Below, piece after piece: positions 1 to 9,859 of a stretch of DNA of 64,000 nt. The notes beneath the pieces were generated by a model. It worked only from the letters and a program-made list of their open reading frames with translations, was not told the origin of the DNA and ran no database searches. The first letter of the stretch is position 1; the number at the start of each line of letters is the position of its first letter. Position numbers and translations under genes: made by a program. Origin of the DNA: Xenoacremonium recifei (Eukaryota; Ascomycota; Sordariomycetes; Hypocreales; Nectriaceae); assembly GCA_012184525.1 (NCBI GenBank), contig WOFQ01000001.1, forward strand, positions 930,001-994,000, written 5' to 3'.

Positions 1-444
1 ACGCGTAACTATCTGTCGGCTTGCGGTTCCGTGCCTGAAGAGCTTCTCCTGAACAAGAAAAGCCAGCTATGCAGGGATTATCGCATGCCTCACATGTTTC
101 AAGGCTGCGTTTGGGGGGTACTTGATTTGCCCGCGGAGAGCTACTGACGCATGACGTATCTCCTTAGCGCCTGCACAGCCACAGCACATGCTGGCGAGCA
201 CTCCAATCATGTCATTGCCCGCGATGACGTCGCCTTTGCCCCGCACTAGCTCCCTCCTCAGCTGGTCTGCCATCGTCACGAACCAAAGCCAAACAAGTTT
301 GCTGGGTGACCTCCAACCCTGATACCTATCTGTTATATAACCTTACACGCCCAAGAAGTTTTTTTTTTCCAGTTCCAGGACTGCATTTGATCCCAACTTT
401 CAAACCTACCCGAATCACATCGCCATCGAAATAACCACGTCAAA
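1..444. other. intergenic leader and promoter of the VIP1-type gene
   Basis: No convincing gene is seen in this stretch. A short minus-strand open frame (67-279) has no recognisable domain and no supporting splice sites. The right half is the promoter and 5' leader of the downstream RRM gene, with a TATA-like TATATAA at 334-340, a T-run at 360-369 and a CA-rich stretch just before the ATG at 445. Confidence 0.6.
334..340 (+). promoter_or_regulatory. TATA-like box of the VIP1-type gene
   Basis: TATATAA lies 105 bp before the ATG at 445, a usual distance for a fungal TATA element. No transcription start data are available from sequence alone. Confidence 0.4.
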
Positions 445-1341
445 ATGGCTGCTGCTTCAACCGTCATCGTCAAGAACATCGCTCCGGCGACCAGCGACAG
501 CGAGGTCAAGGACTTCTTCAGCTTCTGGTAGAAACCCCACGAGTTCCCTTGACCGAAATCCTTCCGTGCTAACACTCTGCCCAGTGGCAAGATCTCCGAC
601 ATCAAGGTCACCACCGAGGGCGAGACCAAGTCGGCCGAGGTCACCTTCGAGAAGGAGACGGCCATGAAGACGGCCCTGCTCCTCAACAACACGCAGCTGG
701 GCGCCAACCAGCTCTCCGTCACCAGCGCCACCGGCGACAACGAGGACGACGGCTCGCACTACACCAAGAACGCCGCCCGCGACTCGGACGAGATCACGCA
801 GGAGGAGAAGCCACGTGCGCGCATTCTGGCCGAGTACCTCGCACACGGCTATGTGGTCGGTGACGCCGCCATCCAGCGCGCCATCGAGCTGGACCACAAG
901 CACGGCGTGACGAACCGTTTCCTCACCACGCTGCAGAACCTCGACCAGAAGACGCACGCCACCGAGCGCGCCAAGGCCACCGACCAGACCTACGGCGTCT
1001 CGCAGCGTGCCGGCAGCTTCCTGACCGGCCTGGGCTCGTACTTCGAGAAGGCCTCCAACACGCCCACCGGCCAGCGCATCGTCAAGTTCTACACGGATAG
1101 CAGCCGTCAGGTCCAGGAGGTGCACGCCGAGGCCCGTCGTCTGGCCGACTTGAAGAAGGAGGAGCACGGCGGCAGCGCGTACAAGGCTGCTGGTCTCGAG
1201 CGGGTGTTTGGTAAGGAGAAGGCTCCGGCTGAACCTCCTGCGGCTCCTAGCACGACTGAGGCTCCCTCTACTTCGGCGCCTACGCAGGCGGCCCCGACAG
1301 AGCAGATCCCCTCGGTCAGCGCTCCCGAGAAGACTACTTAG
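445..1341 (+). CDS. VIP1-type RRM protein
   Basis: Two exons, 445-527 and 585-1341, give about 279 aa. The intron at 528-584 has a GTAGAA donor, a GCTAAC branch and a CCCAG acceptor; splicing joins TTC-TG|T-GGC, restoring the FFSFCGKI core of an RNA-recognition motif. The RRM fills about residues 1-80 (VIVKNIAP as RNP2-like strand, AEVTFEKE as RNP1-like strand). A charged helical middle follows, then a Pro/Ala/Thr-rich tail. The layout matches the fungal family annotated as actin cytoskeleton/RNA-binding protein VIP1, named after the fission yeast Vip1 RRM protein. The exact role is not shown by the sequence. GC-rich codon use produces a long antisense open frame (457-1167), which is a shadow. 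Confidence 0.85.
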
Positions 1342-1578
1342 AGGAATACTGGGTGATAAACAAAGCGGGAAAATGGAGAACCGGAGGACGTTGGGAGTAG
1401 GGGGGAATGGCCTTACTTGCGACTTTGTTACGAGTTTTCACGACCTTGACGCACGCACATAGCTTTTGGTAGGAAATTGATGTTTACTTTGGGAAATATT
1501 GTTACAAGTGATCACTTTTCTGTCGTTCGCTGAGAATTAAACTACAAAATGCTGTCTTGACAGCAACTGATCAACCAC

Positions 1579-1837
1579 CTAGTGCTGGTGTTCGGGGTAC
1601 TTTTGCTTCAGAACATCCTCCATGATCTCCTTGGGGTTTGACTTGAGGTTCTGTCCAGTCATGTCAGTAAACTTTAGACAAGCCTTTAGTGGAAAAGGAG
1701 CAAAGTACCTTGAGTTGCTCCTGGTTCAACTGATCCTTGTTCGTGGCATCGTCGGTTCCCTTACCAGACGCAGGGGGATCTTGCAGCTGGGCACCGGTCT
1801 GGCGCTCGGGAGGAGGAGATTGGCGGCCCTCAGGCAT
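1579..1837 (-). CDS. small conserved hydrophilic protein (66 aa)
   Basis: Read on the minus strand: exon 1709-1837 (43 codons) and exon 1579-1650 (24 codons with stop), separated by a 58-bp intron (GTACTT donor, TTTACTGAC branch, GGACAG acceptor). The product starts MPEGRQSPPPERQTG, is rich in Gln, Asp, Asn and Lys, and ends KQKYPEHQH. No domain or membrane segment is visible. The small size, clean phase-preserving intron and coding-like composition on both sides of the intron argue that it is a real gene that a length cut-off would miss. The function is unknown. An upstream in-frame extension has no better start. Confidence 0.65.
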
Positions 1838-2730
1838 GATGTGTGATTTGGTGATTTCGGGGTTTCCTTGTGATATCAGAGAAGATAGGCTTGGGGAGAC
1901 AGGAATGAGGATCAATGGTTTACGGTTTATATAACGCATCTATGGGAGTTGGTTGAGACTGGCAGATGAACGCACTTTGACGGGGCGATGAAGTCATCAC
2001 TGGTATTACATCATTGGGATCGAGATGGAGGGAGAGAGGACGGGAGCATTTTAGATAAGACTTAAAACTCGCGGACTTGGAGTCTAGCCTAGTATTTGGG
2101 TCCTAGTCTCGGCTACGGAATGCTTCATGGAACCCCGACAATCCTAAGTGTTGTCCTCATTGTCTGCCTCTGCATGGGGCATTATCGTCGTGGTCGTTGT
2201 CTCAATGTTCTCGACCTTACGGGGAAGACCTCTCATTCCAAAATGATATTGTCATGTATAGTAATGGTATCAACAATACAAACAAACTTCTGCAGAAATC
2301 ATGAGCCGGCGAGAGCGTTTTCCATGCATGCCCATACCATTTTATGATAATCAAATGAAGCTGGTATCCTCGGTGAGCCTCGATGGCTCATCCATGCTCC
2401 ATTCATAGACTCCAGCTCTCACCGAGACTCGGCTTTAGGGGATCAGAGCCGATTTTAGTGCCCGTGCTGCCCCTTCCAGAACATCCATCCAGTGGACTTG
2501 ACCCCGCACCCAACCCCTGAAAGCCCAATGAAACAGACGTCGATTCAGTGCATTGAGCCCGACGTGAGATTTACTTGTAGATGCCTTACCTAACCGAAGC
2601 TTCCAGGTGGCAGCCCGAGGCCACCCCCTGCCCGTCCTGCCTCTCCCATCCGTCAACAAACAAACAACAGCTGCCCAGGCTTCAACGACGCGAGCCCAGC
2701 TGCATCAGCATCAGCATCAGCGCTGCCACG
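1838..2730. other. divergent intergenic region
   Basis: This separates the small minus-strand gene from the coiled-coil gene on the plus strand. No convincing coding frame was found. Just before the ATG at 2731 there are three CATCAG units (2703-2720) in what should be the 5' UTR. Confidence 0.5.
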
Positions 2731-3929
2731 ATGCCAGACCTCAACTCCGTCCCGCCGTCGCCGCACTCTCTCGCTGCGTCGCGGCGCCAGTCGAGCAACC
2801 AGCTGCTGCCGCCGCCAGTGCCGCCATCGCCGTCTCTCAACATCCTCCCTTCCAACCAGAATGCCGTGAACCACTCGGCAAGCCCCTCGCTGCCCTCGCC
2901 GCAGTTGCTGGCGTCCCAGCCGGCGCTGCCTCAGCCATCGGCATCGACGATCGATCTCGGAGTTGGGCCTGGGCCGGGCCCGATGCGCCATCCGCGGCCC
3001 TTGACAGCGGCGGAACTGCATCTCGAGCTCGAGCAGGAACAAGAGGCTGTTGTAAGTACTGATGATGCCGGGTTAAGGAGCTTGTGCTGACATGATGGCA
3101 GGTGAACCGACTGACCCGCGAGCTGTCCCTCCTTCGAGCCGCCCAGAATGCCTCTGTAGCATCTACCACCTCGTCCACGTCGGCCGCCAACTCTGCCCAC
3201 GATACACCCGCTGATGCCTCCCTCCTCTCCGGCTCTGGCTTCTCGATCCCTACCGCCCGAACTCACCACCGCACGACATCCTCAGCTTCCCAAGGCCTCG
3301 GCGCCCAGCTCTCTTCCTCCTATGAAGCCCGAATTCACGCCCCTCGCCCCATGGCTCCCGTCAACCTCTCGCGCCAGAACAGCTCAGCCTCCCGCCGCAG
3401 CCAGACCAACTCTCCCGGCCCTCAGCTCGGCCTCGACCCCTCAAGCTACTTCCACAACCAGCGCGTGCCGCCCACCTCCGTGCCTGTGAGCTCCGTGGGT
3501 GCAACGCCCGGCAGCGGCGTGAGTGAGCAGCTTAGCCCCGGGCTGATGGCCGTCACGTCGCGATACGAGGAGACAGCCTTCTACCGCTCCGAGCTGGAGG
3601 TCGCCAAGCGGGAGAACGATGCCCTAAAGCGTCGTATTCGTGAACTTGAGCGCCAGGTCCGTGAGCGACGTGCGAGCGATGCCAGCCGCGCCAGCCGTAC
3701 ACGCAGCGAAAGCGTGAGCACCACCGCTAGCCACAACGTTGCGCCAACGGTGGGCACGAGTATTGCTGGCCCCCGCGAGACGCGAACAGAGAGAGATCGT
3801 GGTATGACCACGCAGAGCATGGTTAGTGTTGCAGGGAGCGTCGGCGTCGGTGTCCCTGAAGATGAGGTCAAGGTTGGCGAGAGCGCGGCGAGTGCTGGAC
3901 TTACCAACAACGCTGGCGACAAGGCATGA
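2731..3929 (+). CDS. Ser/Pro-rich coiled-coil protein
   Basis: Two exons, 2731-3051 and 3102-3929, give about 382 aa; the 50-bp intron has GTAAGT and GGCAG ends and keeps phase 0. The N-terminal 80 residues are Pro/Ser/Leu-rich. A short helical heptad-like stretch flanks the splice junction (AELHLELEQEQEAV then VNRLTRELSLLRAAQ). A long low-complexity Ser/Thr/Pro region follows, then a strong coiled coil near residues 261-297 with alternating acidic and Arg/Lys residues. It looks like a fungal scaffold or regulatory protein, but I do not recognise the family. The tail is Ala/Gly/Val-rich and probably disordered. Confidence 0.75.
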
Positions 3930-4583
3930 ATTAGAAAGAAGGCCTTAGAGATCAAAGATGTTGTAGCACAAAGCTGTCGCAAAAAGGATTTGATATTTGG
4001 ACTTGGCGGAAAAGAACTGGGAACGAGTATGACTTAACGATATCGGAAACTCTGTATTGGCGTTGGAGGTGTTTGCGCAAAGAAGGGGAACTTTGTTCTC
4101 CAATGCTGCGACGGAATTGTCGGAACCGGTATTTATTAGATTCTTATAAAGGCTTTGCTAGGATCGGATCCTCTCATACTGCATGTCTATTACTCTCTTA
4201 GGGGTTGTTACGTTCAATAGTATCTTGTCATGCTTTCTTCCATGTTATCTCATGAACAAATAAGGGGCTCATATTGACTTGAGTCAATAACTTATGTGAT
4301 CAGGGCATATAGATGTCCGTTAGTGTTTCGGGATTCTGGTAAGAGCTTTCGAGATGGGAATACACCGACTCTTGCCTTTGTCTGAGCTGGACTTTCTTGG
4401 CCCTGCCCCTTGACCAAAGGGCCTTCCTTCATAAGTCGTTACCATGACTGACAAGGTACTTCTTAGGTGTATTGAATACTACATTTTGACCCCAACAACA
4501 GCTTCATGCCATCAGAGATATCCAAGCAGACCATCCCTTAACCGCGACACCCATTCTTCAAGCCTCGCACAATTGCATAAACA
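3930..4583. other. intergenic, 3' flank of the coiled-coil gene
   Basis: AT-richer than its neighbours, with no open frame worth reporting. It probably holds the 3' UTR of the upstream gene and the promoter of the uncertain gene at 4584. Confidence 0.5.
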
Positions 4584-5409
4584 ATGGATCAGAACTTGAA
4601 CGCAGAAGAAGACTTTGCAGGAGTCTCCGTGACTGGGAGCCTGGATTTCAAGATGGACCAGGGCTTGAAGGCAGCAGAAGACCCGTCCTCGGCCATGAGG
4701 TTCATGACTCCGGATTCGACATGGGATCAGGACTTGAAGGCACCAGAAAAAAGCTTGCCCTCGAATCAACAGAATGGGGACCAGGATTCGAAGACGGATC
4801 GAAGTTACGACAGCGGCTACGATGAAGTGTCTCCTCAACCGTGTCAGCCTTCTACGCCAGACCAGACCTCCCCACCACGTCGTTGTTCGAGTCCTGCTCC
4901 TGATGTGAACCAGTACCACGGCCCTACGCTGCCACCGCTCGAGTCGCTCATGCTCGAAGCAGAGTAGGAACAACGCTTGGGTCGACGATCACGCATGAGT
5001 CGACAATCACGCCTGACGAGCCCTTCCCTGAGTCTTCCGACGTCACGCTGGCGACCAGATCCCATTCAAACCCCGTCTCTCCCAGGGCCGCAAGACTAGA
5101 AGTGGGAGTGGACAACCTATCAGAAGAACGGACCCGTTGAGCCAACGAGGATGCAGCCTCACTCGCTGTGGTATATGAAGGACGAGCAGAAGGCCGATTC
5201 CTTGGTTAAAAAAGGGCAAGATAAAGAAAAGACGTTGGTAAGCAGCGCATTTGGATTATTCAGAAACACTGCTGATATAGGCATCTGAGGACAGCCCCTA
5301 GCCGTTCGACCCAAGAATAATCTCAAGGAATAGTCTTAAGGAGGTGTTTGCCTGGATAAAAGGGAAGAATGGCTTGAAGGGCTCCAGAAGCGGTGTGGGT
5401 GGAAAATAG
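4584..5409 (+). CDS. uncertain multi-exon orphan gene with internal repeats
   Basis: An open frame from 4584 to 4967 starts MDQNLNAEEDFAG and contains three related units, MDQNLNAEED, MDQGLKAAED and WDQDLKAPEK, so the gene arose partly by internal duplication. It stops at 4965. Coding-like sequence resumes in the same frame after an AG at 5094 (KWEWTTYQKNGPVEP...) and runs to a clear donor (GTAAGC at 5238). The intron 5238-5301 ends CCCTAG, and a last exon to 5409 encodes PFDPRIISRNSLKEVF and ends GSRSGVGGK. A first intron, perhaps starting at the GTGAAC near 4900, would join the pieces, but its donor is uncertain. A third frame also reads well between 4964 and 5140, so a frameshifted pseudogene is possible. 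No known domain. Confidence 0.3.
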
Positions 5410-5859
5410 AAGTGGGTGATGGTAGGTTTCTGAGCAAGAGTTGCTTAGATCAAGGAGCAACTTCATAAGCTATGCGAATAATTACCTTAAGTGTACAGCT
5501 TTTCAACTCCAGCGCTGAATCTCTCTGTTCTCATCTCATCGTGTTCTCTTCCTATGCTGGCTTCACCCCGAGGACGTAATGTCTTCCTTCAAACCTGTAC
5601 CATTGCCCCTATTACAACAATCATAAGCCTGCCATGACACCCTTGGCTCATGACAACATGAGCTATATAAGGGAATTCCTTAAATACGTAGCCAAGGATC
5701 CAAGAGTTGATTGAGATTTTGTGACGAGGAGTTGCACGCTTATACTTGTTACGGAGAAAGGTTTGAGAATTGTGATGGGTATCTTGATTAAGTCTATCGG
5801 TATTATAGCCATGATTAAATCTTCCTCTGCCGGGAACTCTCAGTGTCCCTCATAATATG
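5410..5859. other. intergenic with an orphan TATA box
   Basis: No gene is seen. A well-formed TATATAAG (5664-5671) points rightwards, but no plus-strand gene follows; the next gene is read leftwards. This could be a relic promoter or a non-coding transcript start. Confidence 0.35.
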
Positions 5860-7218
5860 TCAAGTAGGCGGCTCTGTATGCCTAATGGGAAACCCATTCG
5901 CAATTGCTGCGCCTTGGAGCTGCTTAAGCCAAGGCGCGCCATCACCTTCTGGAACTGGCCGATGTGAGAGGCTGCAGTTCACGTAAACCGAGTCTGCAAG
6001 ATACTGCCAATCCGAGATCTCGGCAGCGCATTCCGATAGAGAGTCGGGAAACGGTGAGGAGCTGAGTGCTGCGCAGGTCCAGGCCATTTGCTGCAGCATG
6101 TCAATCATTGTGCGCGACCAGGCTGATACTGTCAGATTTATCGACCCATCTTCGACCTCGATATGTAGCAACCGTAGGCTTGGACAATAGACCTCGTTAT
6201 CGTCGGTTCCGTCCCAGACTGCCATTCCAGAGAAGGGGCCACCTTCACGGCAGGACACGGATGCGCTCGTCACAGCTTCTTCGATACAGCCGAGCAGCAT
6301 ATTTCCGCATTTGGGCCACTGCTTGTTGACGTACTCGGATACTGTCGTGTAGATGCAGTCATTTGCGGTCCCAGTTATGGCGGGCAGCGATCCAAGCTTC
6401 ACGAGTTGAGGGTCACCGATGCCGTCTAGGGGCCCAAAGAGTTCACATTCAAACTTGAATTGGATGATGTGGAAGCCGTCGCGTGGCGGTGGATAGGGTC
6501 GTTTAAGGAGGATGTCCCAGATAGCTGACTCCATGAGATGCATCTGGACGTAGTGGGGCGAGATCAAGACCTCACGGATTTTGGAGATGAGGTTTTTCGC
6601 AGCCGTGCCATTGGTGATGTAGGCGTGAAGGGACCGGGCGATTTCGTCTGGCGATCCCCGGGGCGAGCGCGCGGGGTACTCTCGATGCCAGTAGCCGCAG
6701 AGAAGCTGCAGCGCGAGCTGGAGATCGATGCCTTGCGCCGTCGATGACCACGATATTGGACGGCGAGACAAGCCGGGACCAAGCTTGTCGAGTACGCACC
6801 GCGGCGTTTCCGGCCCATTGAGGATCAGCAGCAGCTGGCAGAGGGGCCCGTTGAAGAGCAGATTGATCTGCGGCAACGAGTTCGGGTTCTCGTTGCAGTA
6901 AAAGGTCCAGAGCTCGTCCCATAGCTCTTTGGTGAATTCCACCAGCAACCGGTCAAACACGCGATCGATGTTGACGTTGACCTTCTGCTCGGGCAGATAG
7001 TAGTGGGTGAGGAGCTCATTGTCCAGTCCCTCAGCCAGGGCGACTGCAAAGGCAGCTACTATTGCGCCAGCGACGAGCGGTGGCACCAGAACTTCGGCAT
7101 TGTCTGGCGACTGGGCGGTGCGAGGGCGATGAGAGGGAAAGACGGGCTTCAGAGGCGCTGCGAGGGCCGTCCCAACTACGTCGGTGGACTCATGGGTGGT
7201 GGAATTGGGGGTGGGCAT
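5860..7218 (-). CDS. hypothetical protein, 452 aa, intronless
   Basis: A single long minus-strand frame starting at 7218. The composition is ordinary globular. After a Thr/Ser/Pro-rich leader, residues 45-66 form a hydrophobic, Ala/Val-rich segment (PPLVAGAIVAAFAVALAEG) that could be a buried helix or weak membrane anchor. A helical region then holds many aromatic residues (WDELWTFYCNEN, CGYWHREYP), followed by a beta-rich C-terminal half with several cysteines. I do not recognise a family. The length, lack of in-frame stops and protein-like sequence make it a real gene. No partner gene is close; the upstream region is a 5.5-kb gene-poor tract. Confidence 0.7.
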   Translation of the reverse strand: MPTPNSTTHESTDVVGTALAAPLKPVFPSHRPRTAQSPDNAEVLVPPLVAGAIVAAFAVALAEGLDNELLTHYYLPEQKVNVNIDRVFDRLLVEFTKELWDELWTFYCNENPNSLPQINLLFNGPLCQLLLILNGPETPRCVLDKLGPGLSRRPISWSSTAQGIDLQLALQLLCGYWHREYPARSPRGSPDEIARSLHAYITNGTAAKNLISKIREVLISPHYVQMHLMESAIWDILLKRPYPPPRDGFHIIQFKFECELFGPLDGIGDPQLVKLGSLPAITGTANDCIYTTVSEYVNKQWPKCGNMLLGCIEEAVTSASVSCREGGPFSGMAVWDGTDDNEVYCPSLRLLHIEVEDGSINLTVSAWSRTMIDMLQQMAWTCAALSSSPFPDSLSECAAEISDWQYLADSVYVNCSLSHRPVPEGDGAPWLKQLQGAAIANGFPIRHTEPPT

Positions 7219-9265
7219 GTCGAGTCATGGCTGGCTATGACAAGACCTCGAGCCTCCGGGGGCATTCGCAGGGCGGGCTAGAATGTCAGCGTCAGGTATG
7301 GGCGAAGAAGACGATGAATGCCATCAAGACGGACAGCGGGCTGAGAGCATTTTCTGAGAAAAGAAACGTGCGGCTGCGCAATACGGAGTCGCAGAGGAGG
7401 CGACGAGAGAGCTGACGTTGCAGGGTCGGAGAGTATTGCGCGTCCCGCTTACAAACGGGGCAAGGCGATTAGCTGGCCCTCACCCTCACCCGCGATGCAG
7501 CGACGGATGACGCCACCCGCTGCGAAAGTCCATGGGAATTGAAGCTGTAGGGCTGGCAGTAATTTGCTGAGCCCATTAAAGAAGAGCGTATGCTTACTCT
7601 GGCGCGCGGCGATGCTCTCCCTCTGGCATCGCAGGCTCCCGCTGGCGAGGGTTGACCCGGGGGATGTTCGCCTGTCCGCAAGACTGGGGTCGACGGAGGA
7701 GGCGACGCGTCAACCAGACCCGGACCCATTCGCAAATCCATGTGCGTAGGCCGTTGATCAACCCATTGAATACGGAGTGCTGGACAAGGAGCCAGCCAGC
7801 GTACGCACTTCAGGCCGGCCCTTGGCTTCCCATAAAGTTCAGGGGCTTGCTCCTGGTCCCCCGCGCTGGGGCCGGCAGATTCTGTGCGGCCCTCCATCTG
7901 TCCTCGCTCGAGGGGCAGCTCTCGTTTGCGGCCAGACGGCCAGAAGTCTCCGCGCGGTTGGTCCAATTTAACATCCTGACGGTCGCAGATCCGTGTCGCC
8001 GAGGTGCTAGAGTATCGACAAAGGTGGGGGCGGCGTTCAACGTAACCGATCTAACGGAACGATGGTCAGGTATATCTGTCCAAGGTCAGAATTGAAGTTG
8101 AGGTTGAAATGGAAGGGAAAAAGAGCGGTCGACAGAGTATTGCGGGGGATGACTGAGGCAGTGCTTACAGTCAGCAGAGCCAAGACGTCGGATATGCACA
8201 ATGGAGCGATTCGCTGATAGCGTAGTTCGCAACCTCCACTGAAATTCTTCTGGAAGCTGGGCAGGTGATGGATATGTCGGTAATCTCGGATTGCCTCTGA
8301 AGTGCGAGGGGAGAGACGACGTCAATTCAGAAGTTGTTGAGACAAGCGCCTGGAGGTGTAGACAGCCCGGGGATGTGCCTTCCCCCATTTTGGAGGAGAT
8401 TCGCGCCTTCCCCGCCAGTGCGACCAGCTTCAGGGATCCAACCCTTCCATTGTTGACCATCTGGGTAGGCAAGGTACCTTATTGCCATCAGAGCGACTTC
8501 TATTCTTGAAACTTGAGATGGCTTTACAGGCGCTGCGTAATGTATCCCCCATTCAAGGGTAACAAAGTCGGTTTCTTCAAGTTGTGAGGAGACGCAGAGC
8601 GACTTCAGGGGCAGCATCGTATTCAGGGCAAATCCACTGACGCTAACTTGGCCCGCGACTTACACGCCTGAAATCACTCCTGTATCATTCGTCCCACATC
8701 GATATTAAACATCATGTTGCTCATGCTTCAATATTGCATCATTATGCATGTCGAATTATTCCGGAAAGTCACTTTCCAATAAGGGAGGTTAGAGAAAGTA
8801 ATCCTACAATGTGTTTCGAGATCGCAGCGTTGACAGAATGACACAATGTAAAAAGCACTTCACAAACAAAATTCATTTGCGAGAAGGATGATTGAATTAA
8901 TTGACTGCAGATGTATAGAGCAGCCATTTAGGCTGTATCAGAGTCCGAATGGCACATTTTGTCTCCTCACTTAGGGTCTTGAGGCTCATTTGTCAAAGGC
9001 TTTAACTTGGGCCTGATTCAACAATGTCGTATCAAGCAAGATTGCAGATGTTTTTCCTGGAGCCCCGTCGGAGCCACGCTTTTACACGGGCCCTGCGACC
9101 ATCTCCTGATTATCCATCTTTCGCTAACCAATAGCTCGGCCAAACCCTTCTGCTTCAATCTCATTCATCACATATCCCAAATCCCCAGTGGTTCTCTGAT
9201 GATTACCATCTGGTAAGTAGCGCTCAGGCTTCAATGGAGGAGGCGACTAACCCTCACTGTCTTGA
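7219..9265. other. gene-poor region
   Basis: No convincing gene. Open frames here, the longest being 7469-7966 on the minus strand, are Pro/Arg/Ser-rich and look like chance frames in GC-rich DNA. A CCAAT box with the order GCTAACCAATAG lies at about 9128-9139. It would suit the possible small transcript described next. Confidence 0.4.
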
Positions 9266-9409
9266 TACCGCCGTAATCATTTACTCGCTCTCGAGATAGG
9301 CGTTGTTTCGGGGATCTATGCCAAGTTCCTACAGACCTATGGCCTGGTAAGCATCTTGGCGACAGTGGCGTCGTCCGCCATGGCGTACGCGTTTCTGCGG
9401 TCGCAGTAG
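9266..9409 (+). CDS. possible last exon of a small hydrophobic protein
   Basis: This frame encodes 47 residues, ending IYAKFLQTYGLVSILATVA then SSAMAYAFLRSQ and a stop at 9407. The run GLVSILATVASSAMAYAFL could be a membrane helix. Just upstream are a CCAAT box, a pyrimidine-rich leader, an ATG at 9199 and a strong donor GTAAGT at 9213. However, the phase of that donor does not fit the acceptors at CTCGAG or GATAG for this frame, so the first exon is unresolved. It may be a small organelle or ER membrane protein, or chance. Confidence 0.25.
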   Translation, partial: YRRNHLLALEIGVVSGIYAKFLQTYGLVSILATVASSAMAYAFLRSQ

Positions 9410-9619
9410 TATTCCCTCCAATGCTTTGTGATCAATAGATCAATCGATAAATTCCCGCGGGAAGTCGAGAGTTGTTATGAGCGTCGCAAGCTCCGTGCAC
9501 TTCGTTGATTTTGTCGCAACTTTCGTTTCGTCAGCGTCGAAAACGGTCCCACTGCAACCCCCCAACATCAACCATTCCATTGACATTTCCCTTGACAGAC
9601 AATAGCCAACCACTTCGCT

Positions 9620-9859
9620 ATGCAAAACCGTAGCAGCCCCGTCAAATCCCTCCCTTGTTCAAAAGCAAATGCAGAATTTCTCTCTTCCGACGATCCTCTT
9701 TTCCAGGTCCTGTCCAGTAGGCTCTCTAAGGTATATACCAGTCTTGTATTCCAGAATTTTGTCGTGACATTGCAAATGCTAATTGTGAAATGGTTCATTC
9801 AGGGCGTGCGAGTATGTGATCCTCCCATGGAAAAGGGGCGTGGGTGCGCGAGGGTTTGA
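9620..9859 (+). CDS. possible small gene with optional 72-bp intron
   Basis: A 79-codon frame starting MQNRSSPVKSLPCSKANAEF. An intron-like stretch inside it (9731-9802: GTATAT donor, GCTAAT branch, TTCATTCAG acceptor) is exactly 72 bp, so the frame stays open whether or not it is removed. The spliced product would be 55 aa, ending in GRGCARV. No family is recognised, and it is listed only because the splice signals are unusually complete. Confidence 0.2.
   Translation: MQNRSSPVKSLPCSKANAEFLSSDDPLFQVLSSRLSKVYTSLVFQNFVVTLQMLIVKWFIQGVRVCDPPMEKGRGCARV

Noticed and set aside
67..279. 70-codon minus-strand frame at the left edge
   Set aside because: No domain, no splice signals, and no sign that it continues beyond the window.
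457..1167. 236-codon frame antisense to the VIP1-type gene
   Set aside because: It mirrors a GC-rich coding exon; long antisense frames are expected from its codon use.
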